From Betaproteobacteria bacterium (GTDB lineage Bacteria > Pseudomonadota > Gammaproteobacteria > Burkholderiales > Burkholderiaceae): DNA of 10,792 nt. The notes beneath the pieces were generated by a model, which saw only the letters and a list, made by a program, of their open reading frames with translations, made no database searches and had not been told where the DNA came from. The stretch spans positions 1-10,792 of the forward strand of contig CANIMS010000032.1 in assembly GCA_947468785.1 (NCBI GenBank), in the 5' to 3' direction. The stretch's first letter is position 1; each line of letters starts with the position of its first letter. Of this stretch, positions 1-6,898 are shown piece after piece. A program made the translations under genes and the position numbers.

Positions 1-564
1 GAGTTGGAGGAGGCCAAAAAAGCATTGCTCCATAGTCAATACTACGAATCAGCCAGAGAGTTTGGTGGTTTGGTGGCTCAATACAATGCTACTCAAGTTG
101 AAGGTAACAATAAGTTATATATCTGCACTGGTGGCGGCCCAGGAATTATGGAGGCGGCCAATCGGGGAGCATTTGAAGCTGGCGATCAAACTATTGGATT
201 CAATATCAGCCTGCCTAGAGAGCAGCATCCTAATCCTTATATTAGTCCTGGGCTCAGTTTTCGCTTTCATTACTTTGCTTTACGCAAGATGCATTTCATG
301 CTCAGAGCCAGAGCAATCGTTTCTTTTCCTGGCGGGTTTGGGTCATTTGATGAGTTATTCGAAGTCTTAACCTTGATGCAGACAAAAAAAGTGGATCGTT
401 TCCCAGTCATTTTGGTAGGTAAGGCCTTTTGGACAGAAATGATTAACTTTAAGCAAATGATTGAGTTCGGTGTAATTGATGAAAATGATATGCAATCAGT
501 ACATTTTGCTGAGAGCGCTCAGGAAGCTTGGCAGATTATTCGTGAGTGGTATCAATTGAACTAA
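1..564 (+). CDS. LOG / TIGR00730-family Rossmann-fold nucleotide hydrolase, 5' end outside window
   Basis: This is the C-terminal part of a LOG-like (lysine-decarboxylase-like) protein. Characterised members hydrolyse the N-glycosidic bond of nucleoside 5'-monophosphates, as in cytokinin riboside monophosphate or AMP/pyrimidine nucleotide hydrolases, in the cytoplasm. The sequence shows the first nucleotide-binding signature GGGPGIMEAANRGA and the second, PGGFGSFDELFE, matching the family PGGxGTxxE with Ser in place of Thr. Between them lies the conserved basic helix around RKMHFMLRARA. The frame is open from base 1 (Glu-Leu-Glu-Glu), so the true start lies upstream. The TTG at base 4 only happens to be an in-window start codon. 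A weak hairpin and a membrane protein gene follow. The family call is firm. The substrate cannot be read from the sequence, and the older label 'lysine decarboxylase' should not be used. Confidence 0.9.
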   Translation, partial: ELEEAKKALLHSQYYESAREFGGLVAQYNATQVEGNNKLYICTGGGPGIMEAANRGAFEAGDQTIGFNISLPREQHPNPYISPGLSFRFHYFALRKMHFMLRARAIVSFPGGFGSFDELFEVLTLMQTKKVDRFPVILVGKAFWTEMINFKQMIEFGVIDENDMQSVHFAESAQEAWQIIREWYQLN

Positions 565-592
565 GGCTCCCGTAAAATTGGCCTTACTTTTA
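562..592 (+). terminator. weak possible terminator after the LOG-family gene
   Basis: A 6-bp perfect stem (TAAGGC at 562-567 with GCCTTA at 581-586) encloses a 13-base loop and is followed by CTTTT. The stem is short and the T run poor. Transcription may well continue into the membrane protein gene 5 bases further on. Confidence 0.25.
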
Positions 593-596
593 AAAT

Positions 597-1106
597 ATGA
601 ATACTCATCAAACTCTTTCTACAGCCCTAGACCTCCCTGCTTATCTCTTGGGGGGCATGATGCTCATCCTAGTGATGGTCTTTCATGGTGCAGTATTAAT
701 TCAAATTGCTAAACGCTATGAGGTCAAATCCTTCTTATTGTTATCGCAAAAAAAATATGCTGAAGTCAGCATCTATTTTTATATAAGCGTATTTCTTTTA
801 TTTTTAACCCATATTGCAGAGATTCTCATTTGGGGGCTCTCCTTATATTTTTTCAATTTGTTGCCCAATTTAGGGGAAAGCATCTTGTTTAGCGGAAGCA
901 CCTACACCGCTATGGGTTTTATGGAAGATATCCTGCCCAATGGCTGGAAGATGCTAGCAGTCATCATCGCTTTTTCAGGAATGTTTGCATTTGCTTGGAC
1001 TGCAGCAACCATGATTGCGATGACTAAAAATTTCCGGCAAGCCTATGCCAAGAGTCATATGGAAAAACTCAAGATTCCCTCAGATACTATTGATCGCTTT
1101 AATTAA
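597..1106 (+). CDS. small three-helix membrane protein, K+ channel pore-like with degenerate selectivity filter
   Basis: This is an inner-membrane protein of 169 residues. Hydrophobic segments lie at about residues 14-38, 57-86 and 118-142, and a short re-entrant-like stretch lies at 95-112 before the last helix. That stretch and helix (S-T-Y-T-A-M-G-F-M-E-D at 101-111, then LPNGWK and a helix with FAWT) align by eye with the pore loop and inner helix of two-TM bacterial potassium channels, TLTTVGYGD followed by a Gly-rich helix. The filter here reads TAMGF instead of TVGYG, so K+ selectivity is doubtful. The ATG at 597 has no clear ribosome binding site. The gene ends 3 bases before the flavoprotein gene, so the two are probably cotranscribed and translationally coupled. 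The membrane location is certain. The channel relationship is inferred from this pattern. Confidence 0.65.
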   Translation: MNTHQTLSTALDLPAYLLGGMMLILVMVFHGAVLIQIAKRYEVKSFLLLSQKKYAEVSIYFYISVFLLFLTHIAEILIWGLSLYFFNLLPNLGESILFSGSTYTAMGFMEDILPNGWKMLAVIIAFSGMFAFAWTAATMIAMTKNFRQAYAKSHMEKLKIPSDTIDRFN

Positions 1107-1109
1107 CTC

Positions 1110-2327
1110 ATGAGCAAAATATGGGATGCCGTCATTATTGGCGGAGGGGCTGCAGGTTTATTTTGTGCAGGCGTTGCAGGTCAACTAGGCAAAAAGGTTT
1201 TAGTACTAGATCACGCTGAAATTTTGGGTGAAAAAATTCGCATCAGTGGAGGTGGGCGCTGTAATTTCACTAATATCCATAGCGGACCTGCCAATTTTCT
1301 TTCCTTAAATCCACACTTTGCAAAAAGTGCTTTAGCCAGATATCCGGCGAGTGAATTTATCAAACTGGTTTCCTTATATGGAATTGGGTATCACGAAAAG
1401 CATCAAGGCCAACTGTTCTGCGATGATTCTGCAAAGCAAATTATTGAGATGCTCTTAGCGGAGTGCTCTAAGGGGCAAGTTAGCATTCGTTATCCTGTTA
1501 GTGTCCAATCGATTACTCAAGGCAGCTCCGAATGGCTGATACAAACAAGCCAAGGTGGGGAGCGAACAAAAGCAGTAGTGATGGCGACGGGAGGACTGCC
1601 TGTACCTGCAATTGGTGCCAGCGCTTTCTCGCTAGACATTGCTCAGCAATTTGATTTGAATGTGATCGAGCCAAAGCCGGCTTTGGTGCCGCTGTCATTT
1701 ACGGCAGAAACATTTGGCAATCTAAATGATTTAGCTGGCCTCAGCGTGCCAGTTAGAATTGCTTCTGGATCTAAAGGGCTTCGTTATGGCGCCTGTCGAT
1801 TCCTTGAGGATTTACTTTTGACACATAAGGGGCTCTCTGGACCTGCAGTTCTACAAGCTAGTAGTTACTGGACCGAGGGCGAGCCTATTCACATCGATTG
1901 GTTGGGTGCGGTCGAGCGTCCCGGTGGCTTTAATTGTGATGAGCTATTTAATAACGAAGAAAATCGCTTGAAATCGACCGAAACAATCTTGGCGTCCGTT
2001 TTGCCCCAAAGACTGGCTAAGGCATTCGCGGAGCAAAAAAATCTTTTAGGACGAAAATGGGCGGAAGTTTCTAAAAAAGACCGTCAAGCTCTCAAAGAAT
2101 TGCTGACTAATTGGTCGGTAAAACCAGCAGGTACCTTAGGTTGGAAGAAGGCTGAAGTGATGCTTGGCGGAGTCGATACTAAAGAATTAGATGGTCAAAC
2201 AATGATGTCGCGCAAACATCCTGGCTTATTCTTTATCGGAGAGTGTGTTGATGTCACAGGCCATTTAGGTGGACACAATTTCCAATGGGCTTGGGCAAGC
2301 GGTTTCGCTTGCGCCAATAGTCTTTAA
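1110..2327 (+). CDS. NAD(P)/FAD-dependent oxidoreductase, YhiN/HI0933 family
   Basis: This is a flavoprotein of 405 residues, the usual length for the HI0933/YhiN/BaiN-like family (TIGR00275/TIGR03862 group). The N-terminus carries the dinucleotide-binding GxGxxG motif (IIGGGAAG, residues 9-16). The family signature RISGGGRCNFTN is at 44-55, and LTHKGLSGPA lies mid-protein in the inserted substrate-side domain. The C-terminus closes the FAD site with GECVDVTGHLGGHNFQWAWASG-type sequence at 377-398. No signal peptide is seen, so it is cytoplasmic. The ATG starts 3 bases after the upstream membrane protein stops and has no obvious ribosome binding site, which fits translational coupling. The natural substrate of most members is unknown; BaiN is a distant relative acting on bile acids. 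The family call is firm, the reaction is open. Confidence 0.92.
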   Translation: MSKIWDAVIIGGGAAGLFCAGVAGQLGKKVLVLDHAEILGEKIRISGGGRCNFTNIHSGPANFLSLNPHFAKSALARYPASEFIKLVSLYGIGYHEKHQGQLFCDDSAKQIIEMLLAECSKGQVSIRYPVSVQSITQGSSEWLIQTSQGGERTKAVVMATGGLPVPAIGASAFSLDIAQQFDLNVIEPKPALVPLSFTAETFGNLNDLAGLSVPVRIASGSKGLRYGACRFLEDLLLTHKGLSGPAVLQASSYWTEGEPIHIDWLGAVERPGGFNCDELFNNEENRLKSTETILASVLPQRLAKAFAEQKNLLGRKWAEVSKKDRQALKELLTNWSVKPAGTLGWKKAEVMLGGVDTKELDGQTMMSRKHPGLFFIGECVDVTGHLGGHNFQWAWASGFACANSL

Positions 2328-2337
2328 TACCAATCTA

Positions 2338-3093
2338 TCAGCGTTTCTTCTTCTCGCGCGAGCGAATGTTGAGTAGCTCTACTGATAAAGAGAATGCCAT
2401 TGCTACATAGACATAGCCTTTTGGGATATGGACGCCCATACCTTCGGCAATCAGTACTACCCCAACTACTGTTAAGAAAGAAAGCGCCAAAACTTTAATG
2501 GAGGGATGACGATGAACAAAATCACCAATTGGTTTTGCAGCAACTAGCATGATCAATACCGATGCCAATACTGCTGCGATCATCACACTGATTTCATCGA
2601 CCATGCCAACCGCAGTAATTACGCTATCTAGCGAGAAAATAATATCAAGCAGGCCTATTTGAACAATGGACCCAATGAATAATGAGAACATCGTTTTTTT
2701 AGGATTAGCATTGCTAACGGATGCTAGCTCATCATCATGATTACCTACTTCTACTTCGGTATAGATTTCTTTAGACGCTTTCCAGATTAAAAAGAAGCCT
2801 CCGAGCAATAAGATTAAATCCCTGCCACTGATTTCATGATCTGAAATGGTAAAGAGGGTGGCAGTAAGGCCCATCACCCAAGATAGGCTGAGCAGTAGAA
2901 GAATCCGAGTAACAAGAGCAAACATTAAACCAAATTGGCGTACTTTTTCCCGAATTTCTAGTGGCAATCGATTGGCAATGACGCTAATAAAGATAATGTT
3001 ATCGATACCTAGAATGATCTCTAAGGCTGACAATGTCAGGAAAGCTATCCAAGCATTGGGGTCGGTAATGAGTTGTAGAATGCTTTCGATCAT
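2338..3093 (-). CDS. TerC-family integral membrane protein (probable Mn2+/metal exporter)
   Basis: This is a polytopic inner-membrane protein of 251 residues with about seven hydrophobic helices. The two internally repeated TerC signatures are present: E25 with LGIDN at 28-32, and D150 with FSLDSV at 153-158. The acidic residues in these motifs are thought to bind metal. A polar loop rich in Glu/Asp (about 108-125) separates the halves, and the C-terminus is strongly basic (REKKKR). TerC relatives such as Alx, MeeF and MeeY export manganese, and others are linked to tellurite resistance. I start at the ATG at 3093 because MIESILQLITDPNAW matches the family N-terminus; upstream codons in frame add an unlikely polar extension. 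The ribosome binding site is weak. Only 66 bases separate it from the divergent Bug gene, too few for a yybP-ykoY manganese riboswitch unless the leader runs into that gene. Confidence 0.9.
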   Translation of the reverse strand: MIESILQLITDPNAWIAFLTLSALEIILGIDNIIFISVIANRLPLEIREKVRQFGLMFALVTRILLLLSLSWVMGLTATLFTISDHEISGRDLILLLGGFFLIWKASKEIYTEVEVGNHDDELASVSNANPKKTMFSLFIGSIVQIGLLDIIFSLDSVITAVGMVDEISVMIAAVLASVLIMLVAAKPIGDFVHRHPSIKVLALSFLTVVGVVLIAEGMGVHIPKGYVYVAMAFSLSVELLNIRSREKKKR

Positions 3094-3159
3094 TTTGTAT
3101 TTTTTGCTATCAGTTCTTTGAGGTAAAGTGTATCCAATTAAATTAAGGGCGAAACTTTG

Positions 3160-4137
3160 ATGCTTAAGACCGCACAACTCTTCAGGGCATTTTTTCTTGG
3201 AGCATTCATTTTATGCTCTCTGAATGTGGCTCAAGCTGCTTATCCTGATAAACCAATCAAAATTATTATTGGCTTTCCTGCTGGTGGCCCTTTGGATGCG
3301 CATATTCGTCTGTTAGTTGAAAAGCTACAAGCATCTCTGGGTCAAACTGTGATTGTGGATTATAAGGCTGGAGCAGGAGGCACTGTAGGCGCCCAGTTTG
3401 TTGCTCAATCACCAGCTGATGGATATACGGTGCTATTGGCCAATACAGGGACAATGGTCATTAATCCAGCAATCTATACAAAATCTGCCTACGATACTTT
3501 GAAAGATTTTCAGCCTATCGCACGAACAGCACAACAGCCTTTGGCGCTGATAGTCAATAAAGACGTTCCAGTTAATTCTCTCAAAGAGCTCATTGCATAC
3601 GCGAAGAAAAACCCAGGCAAACTAAACTATGGCTCGGCTGGCAATGGCGGAATCTCCCATTTAGTACCAGAGATGCTCAAAAGTGAGACGGGAATATTTA
3701 TGGTGCATATCCCCTTTAAGGGAAGCGCGCCGGCTTTTACCGATCTGATTGCAGGGCATGTGCAATTTATGGCAGAGTCTGTTCCTCAAGCTGCTAATTA
3801 TGCAAAACAAGACAAGGTGAAGGCGCTAGCTGTCACTAGCGCTAAGCGAAATCCAGCCTTGCCAAATACGCCTACCGTGATTGAAACGGGCGTTGCCAAC
3901 TTTGAAGTAGTCGGTTTTTATGGGATCCTAGCTCCTAAAGGAACGCCACCTGATGTTGTCAATAAACTAAGCCAGGCCTTTAAAGAGACCCTAGAGAGTC
4001 CTGAGATCCAAAAGAAGATGATTGATCAAGGTGCAGACCCGGCGTATCTCAATGCCGATCAATTTACGAAGTTTCTGGCTGCAGAAATGCCGCGTTGGGC
4101 TAAAGCAGTGAAGGAGGCTGGAGCTAAGCTAGATTAG
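3160..4137 (+). CDS. Bug/TctC-family tripartite tricarboxylate transporter substrate-binding protein
   Basis: This is a periplasmic binding protein of 325 residues. A Sec signal peptide (LFRAFFLGAFILCSLNVAQA) ends at AQA, residues 24-26, before AYPDKPIKIIIGFPAGG. Family marks are GFPAGGPLDAHIR (usual form FPPGGxxDxxAR), DYKAGAGGTVGA, SPADGYTVLL, NPGKLNYGSAGNG, HIPFKGSAPA and LAPKGTP near the C-terminus. Known members bind organic acids such as citrate, glutarate, nicotinate or terephthalate through backbone and water contacts. No TctA/TctB membrane genes are in the window, so it is a solitary Bug protein and its ligand cannot be named. The ATG at 3160 is chosen, but a TTG directly before it (3157) sits at better spacing (7 bases) from AAGGG at 3145-3149 and adds one Met. 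The 3' end overlaps the haemoglobin gene by 4 bases, tail to tail. Confidence 0.93.
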   Translation: MLKTAQLFRAFFLGAFILCSLNVAQAAYPDKPIKIIIGFPAGGPLDAHIRLLVEKLQASLGQTVIVDYKAGAGGTVGAQFVAQSPADGYTVLLANTGTMVINPAIYTKSAYDTLKDFQPIARTAQQPLALIVNKDVPVNSLKELIAYAKKNPGKLNYGSAGNGGISHLVPEMLKSETGIFMVHIPFKGSAPAFTDLIAGHVQFMAESVPQAANYAKQDKVKALAVTSAKRNPALPNTPTVIETGVANFEVVGFYGILAPKGTPPDVVNKLSQAFKETLESPEIQKKMIDQGADPAYLNADQFTKFLAAEMPRWAKAVKEAGAKLD

Positions 4138-4523
4138 TTAGGCTGATTTCTCATCCAGTCGGCAGTATTCAGAAAAGACTCCTCTAATTGTTTAGCGGCC
4201 TCCCCATCAATTCCACAATCTTCCATCGCCTGATACATACAAATTAGCCATTGATTACGTTCTTTGCTGCCAATCTTATATGGAAGGTGTCTTGCACGTA
4301 GCATCGGATGACCATATTTTTGGGAATAGATATCAGGACCACCCATCCAGCCCGTTAGAAAAAATTTCAGCTTTTCTCTAGAGCCCGTAAGATCTTGTGG
4401 GTGCATATCGCGCAAATCGCTCAAACCAGACTCAAGGGCCATGAGGTCATAGAAACGATCCACCAATTCATCGATCTTATCGATACCGCCGATGCTCTCA
4501 TATAGGCTTTTAGACTCACTCAT
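4134..4523 (-). CDS. group II truncated haemoglobin (trHb2, GlbO-like)
   Basis: This is a cytoplasmic haem protein of 129 residues, typical for 2-on-2 globins. The N-terminal SLYESIGGIDKI matches the A/B helix start. Tyr25 in RFYDLM fits the B10 distal position, and the segment WMGGPDIYSQKYGHPMLRARH is a strong trHb2 signature. His79 in RARHLPYKI is the proximal F8 haem ligand, and Trp92 in ERNQWLICM is the G8 Trp that marks groups II and III. Such proteins bind O2, NO or CO and are linked to NO/peroxide detoxification or oxygen handling; the precise role here is unknown. The ATG has a weak AGGG a few bases upstream. The stop codon overlaps that of the Bug gene (4-base convergent overlap), so the two messages are partly complementary at their 3' ends if transcripts read through. 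Confidence 0.93.
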   Translation of the reverse strand: MSESKSLYESIGGIDKIDELVDRFYDLMALESGLSDLRDMHPQDLTGSREKLKFFLTGWMGGPDIYSQKYGHPMLRARHLPYKIGSKERNQWLICMYQAMEDCGIDGEAAKQLEESFLNTADWMRNQPN

Positions 4524-4555
4524 AAACCCTATTTTATATCCTAGAAAGCAGGGAA

Positions 4556-4584
4556 TTGGCAGTTCTATAAATTGGGTATAGAGT
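4556..4584 (+). promoter_or_regulatory. candidate sigma70-type promoter for the phasin-like gene
   Basis: TTGGCA at 4556-4561 matches the -35 consensus at five of six positions. TAGAGT at 4579-4584 follows at a 17-base spacing and matches the -10 at four of six. An overlapping TATAGA at 4577 gives an alternative with 15 bases. The start of transcription would be near 4591, with a leader of about 40 bases. Confidence 0.35.
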
Positions 4585-4632
4585 GATATGGGAAGGACAT
4601 TTTTCTGGCATCAATTCAATAGGAGAGTAGAG

Positions 4633-5148
4633 ATGGACGCAAAAGAAATTCAAAAATGGCAGCAAGAAAAGGCTAAAGAGCTGTTTGAGTATTCTCACAA
4701 ACTTTTGGATGCAGCTAAAGATCTAGGGGCTCATCACATAGCCGAGATGGAGTGGGGCATGAAAAATGCCATGGATAGCGCAAAATCAGCAGCTAAAAAT
4801 GATCTAGAAAAATTAAAAGCCTTACAGGAAGATGCGGCAAAAGAAGCCGCTAAACGTGCAGCTACTTATCAAAAGAAAGTGAAGTCTGTTCTGAAGGATA
4901 TCGGTGAGAGTGCTGCCGACGAAACAGAAAAGCATCTAGAAAAAGTCCGCAGCTCTTTAGTATCCTGGTTAGAGGATGCAGAAAACAAACTGCCATCTCA
5001 TGCAGACAAATTATCTAAAGTCGTTCATGAGATGTCGAGCACTGGGCAAAAGATGTTTAAAGAAGGTCGAAAAATTGTCAATCAGGTCGCCGATACTGCA
5101 GAAAAGAATATTGATGACTTAGTAAAGAAGTCATCAGGCAAAAAATAA
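4633..5148 (+). CDS. phasin-like amphipathic helical protein
   Basis: The 171-residue protein is almost wholly predicted helix, rich in Ala, Lys and Glu, with no cysteine, signal peptide or membrane segment. The start at 4633 is chosen because AGGAG at 4621-4625 lies 7 bases before this ATG. An in-frame ATG at 4588 would add 15 atypical residues and has no such site. The N-terminal half (aromatic/Leu-rich helix KELFEYSHKLLDAAKDLG, then ALQEDAAKEAAKRAATYQKKVKSVL) resembles phasins of Burkholderiales, which coat polyhydroxyalkanoate granules. The second half has heptad-like spacing and a Lys-rich end (VKKSSGKK). No PHA synthase or other granule gene is nearby. The gene is monocistronic, between a candidate promoter and a good terminator. 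Phasin is the best call, but any LEA-like or nucleoid-like helical protein would look similar. Confidence 0.6.
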   Translation: MDAKEIQKWQQEKAKELFEYSHKLLDAAKDLGAHHIAEMEWGMKNAMDSAKSAAKNDLEKLKALQEDAAKEAAKRAATYQKKVKSVLKDIGESAADETEKHLEKVRSSLVSWLEDAENKLPSHADKLSKVVHEMSSTGQKMFKEGRKIVNQVADTAEKNIDDLVKKSSGKK

Positions 5149-5168
5149 GCATTACATCTTTAATAACT

Positions 5169-5203
5169 AAGCTGCCCGTATGCAAATATGAGGCAGCTTT
5201 TTT
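5169..5203 (+). terminator. Rho-independent terminator of the phasin-like gene
   Basis: An 8-bp perfect stem (AAGCTGCC at 5169-5176 with GGCAGCTT at 5192-5199) has a 15-base loop and runs into six T residues at 5198-5203. It stands 20 bases after the phasin stop. On the minus strand the same hairpin begins just past the Trp-rich gene's stop but lacks a T run there. Confidence 0.85.
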
Positions 5204-5423
5204 ATTTCCAACCCTGAATCCAGTGATCACTATTAAGTAGATCTCGCCATGCAATAGTCTTCGTTTGCTTGCTATAGACTGCTTCAATCTCTATCAATTC
5301 AATTGCCTGCAGAGGATCTTCTGGCAGGATAACCTTGCTGACTAAAAAGTGTTTTTGTTTAGCAATCGGTTGGACTGCAGTCCACTTACTCAACAGTAAT
5401 TTTTTGGGGCTGACGCGATTCAT
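5202..5423 (-). CDS. small Trp-rich conserved protein, TIGR02450 family
   Basis: This is a 73-residue protein with four tryptophans (14, 59, 68 and 72). It matches the TIGR02450 small Trp-rich family almost end to end: NRVSPKKLLLSKWTAVQP at the N-terminus, KHFLVSKV, then IEIEAVYSKQTKTIAWRDL and the closing W-x-x-GWK. The function of this family is unknown. The start at 5423 is set by the family N-terminus; the frame stays open upstream to 5570, but that extension lies inside the lipoprotein gene and does not look conserved. Only 4 bases separate this ATG from the lipoprotein stop and no ribosome binding site is clear, so translation is probably coupled. No signal peptide, hence likely cytoplasmic, in contrast to its exported partner. 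Confidence 0.82.
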   Translation of the reverse strand: MNRVSPKKLLLSKWTAVQPIAKQKHFLVSKVILPEDPLQAIELIEIEAVYSKQTKTIAWRDLLNSDHWIQGWK

Positions 5424-5427
5424 ATGA

Positions 5428-5733
5428 TTAGAGTGCGCTGCACTGGTAGTCTTGGGTATTACTATGCAGCGCTCCAGAGGCAAGGGTAAAGACAAAGTCT
5501 GAATCCTGAATATTGACAGGGCAGGCTTTTGAAAAGAAGCTACGCTCACCCAGACTTCCGCAATAGTCAAACTGTTGATCCTGAAATTGCATCTGTGCCT
5601 TTTTAGTCACCATTGTGCTTTTGGAGCCTGTTGATGACAGGCAGTTCCAGGTGGTGTAGGTATCTCGATCGCACCCCAAGAGGGCTAAACAGGCTAGCAG
5701 CATCAAGAGTGCTTGAGATTTAAATGGTTTCAT
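5428..5733 (-). CDS. small hypothetical lipoprotein
   Basis: This is a 101-residue protein with a lipoprotein signal: a basic start (MKPFK), a hydrophobic core (ALLMLLACLAL) and the lipobox L-L-G-C, with lipidation expected at Cys21. Asp follows at position +2 after the cysteine, the Lol-avoidance residue in enterobacteria, which hints at inner-membrane retention if the rule holds here. The mature part is about 80 residues with four further cysteines (in TTWNCLS, FDYCGS, SKACPV and YQCSAL), enough for two disulfides in the periplasm. I do not recognise the family. It is first in a two-gene minus-strand unit with the Trp-rich protein. That it is a real exported lipoprotein is well supported; function is unknown. 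Confidence 0.75.
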   Translation of the reverse strand: MKPFKSQALLMLLACLALLGCDRDTYTTWNCLSSTGSKSTMVTKKAQMQFQDQQFDYCGSLGERSFFSKACPVNIQDSDFVFTLASGALHSNTQDYQCSAL

Positions 5734-5775
5734 AGGCCAAGCATAGCCATATTTTCATTTTTCTGCCTCAAGGTC

Positions 5776-5813
5776 TTTTGGTATTACTATTTAAGGTAGA
5801 TTGTTTACCAAAA
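5776..5813. promoter_or_regulatory. 8-bp inverted repeat, possible operator of the FAH-family gene
   Basis: TTTTGGTA at 5776-5783 is repeated as its exact complement TACCAAAA at 5806-5813, half-site starts 30 bases (about three helical turns) apart. It lies in the 112-base space between the divergent lipoprotein and FAH genes, ending 33 bases before the FAH start codon. A dimeric regulator site is one reading; chance is not excluded and no regulator gene is in the window. Confidence 0.35.
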
Positions 5814-5845
5814 CAACGAATAACAAAATCATTAAGAGGGATCAT

Positions 5846-6895
5846 ATGGATACAAATCGAAGAGACGCACTCAAACTCGGAGCATCAGCCGCTGTTGGCA
5901 GCATTTTTATGACTAAGACTATGGCAGCGCCTGGTGATATGCAAAGTATTGTTGTAGAGCCGCTTACCGGGAAGGCAGGCTTTCGGGTGGCGAACTATAT
6001 TCCAAAAATGGGAGCTCCTTCCCGATTGGGTCTGGTTACCAACGATGGACTGGTAGTGGATATTCCTGCTGAAGCGACGCGCCAAAAACTAAAACTCTCT
6101 TTTGATCCAAGCTCTATGGTCTCTTTGGCCAGCTCTGGTAATCAAGGTCTTTTAGACTTAGCTCAGCTATTTAAGGGACGCAGTTCTAAATTGGTAAACG
6201 TCAATCAAGTTGTCCTGTTATCGCCCATCCCTAATCCAAAAAGTAATATTTATTGCGTAGGTTGGAACTATTTAGATCACTTTGATGAGGGTAAGGAAAG
6301 GCGTGCTGATCAGGGCGTTAAAGAGTATCCCAAGGTACCGGTATTATTTACGAAGGGCACGCAAACAATGAATGGCCCCTTTGATCCAATTCCCTATGAT
6401 GCAAGTTATTCAACCTTGATCGATTGGGAGGCAGAGTTAGCGGTCGTGATTGGCAGGCAAGGAAAAAATATTTCTGAAGAGAATGCCATGGATTACGTCT
6501 TTGGCTATGCGGCCTATAACGACACCACAGCTCGTGATGTACAACAAAAGCGTCATTCTGGACAATGGTTTAAAGGAAAGAGTTTAGATGGTCATGGACC
6601 GATGGGTCCTTGGATTGTGACGACCGGCGGCGTTAATTTAGATGACACTCGTATTATCTGTCGCGTTAATGGCGTTGAAAAGCAAAATGCTAGCTATAAG
6701 CAAATGTTTTTCAAGATCCCGGTTGTGATTGCAGAGCTCTCTCGAAGCCTTACCTTATTACCAGGTGACATCATTGCTACAGGCACTCCTGCAGGAGTTG
6801 GTAATAGCAGAAAACCCCCCGAGTTTTTAAAACCTGGTGACGTGATGGAAACAGAAATTACTGGTGTTGGTATTATTCGCAACAAGATTGCTTAA
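5846..6895 (+). CDS. fumarylacetoacetate hydrolase (FAH) family enzyme with twin-arginine signal
   Basis: This is a 349-residue protein. The start at 5846 has AGAGGG 5 bases upstream, and the next in-frame codon back (5801) would bury the signal. Residues 4-10 (NRRDALK) and the following small hydrophobic stretch form a Tat signal ending near TMA-AP (26-29), so export in folded form to the periplasm is likely. The FAH domain covers about 130-349. His145 in NYLDHFDE is the likely general base; Glu195 and Glu197 in DWEAELAVVIG and Asp226 in YNDTTARD are the metal (Mg2+/Mn2+) ligands. WFKGKSLDG (241-249) and ATGTPAGVG (311-319) line the active site. The family cleaves C-C bonds or decarboxylates and isomerises beta-keto or enol acids; the exact substrate is unknown. 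The domain call is firm; the export call rests on the signal motif alone. Confidence 0.9.
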   Translation: MDTNRRDALKLGASAAVGSIFMTKTMAAPGDMQSIVVEPLTGKAGFRVANYIPKMGAPSRLGLVTNDGLVVDIPAEATRQKLKLSFDPSSMVSLASSGNQGLLDLAQLFKGRSSKLVNVNQVVLLSPIPNPKSNIYCVGWNYLDHFDEGKERRADQGVKEYPKVPVLFTKGTQTMNGPFDPIPYDASYSTLIDWEAELAVVIGRQGKNISEENAMDYVFGYAAYNDTTARDVQQKRHSGQWFKGKSLDGHGPMGPWIVTTGGVNLDDTRIICRVNGVEKQNASYKQMFFKIPVVIAELSRSLTLLPGDIIATGTPAGVGNSRKPPEFLKPGDVMETEITGVGIIRNKIA

Positions 6896-6898
6896 ATA

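Noticed and set aside
62..370. 102-codon plus-strand frame overlapping the LOG-family gene
   Set aside because: It is in another frame over the GGGPGIMEA and PGG motifs of the real gene and has no supporting start signal.
3094..3159. A manganese riboswitch before the TerC gene
   Set aside because: Only 66 bases separate terC from the divergent Bug gene and no yybP-ykoY-like paired structure is evident.
5424..5570. N-terminal extension of the Trp-rich protein frame up to 5570
   Set aside because: The extension overlaps the lipoprotein coding sequence and is not part of the TIGR02450 pattern, which starts at the Met at 5423.
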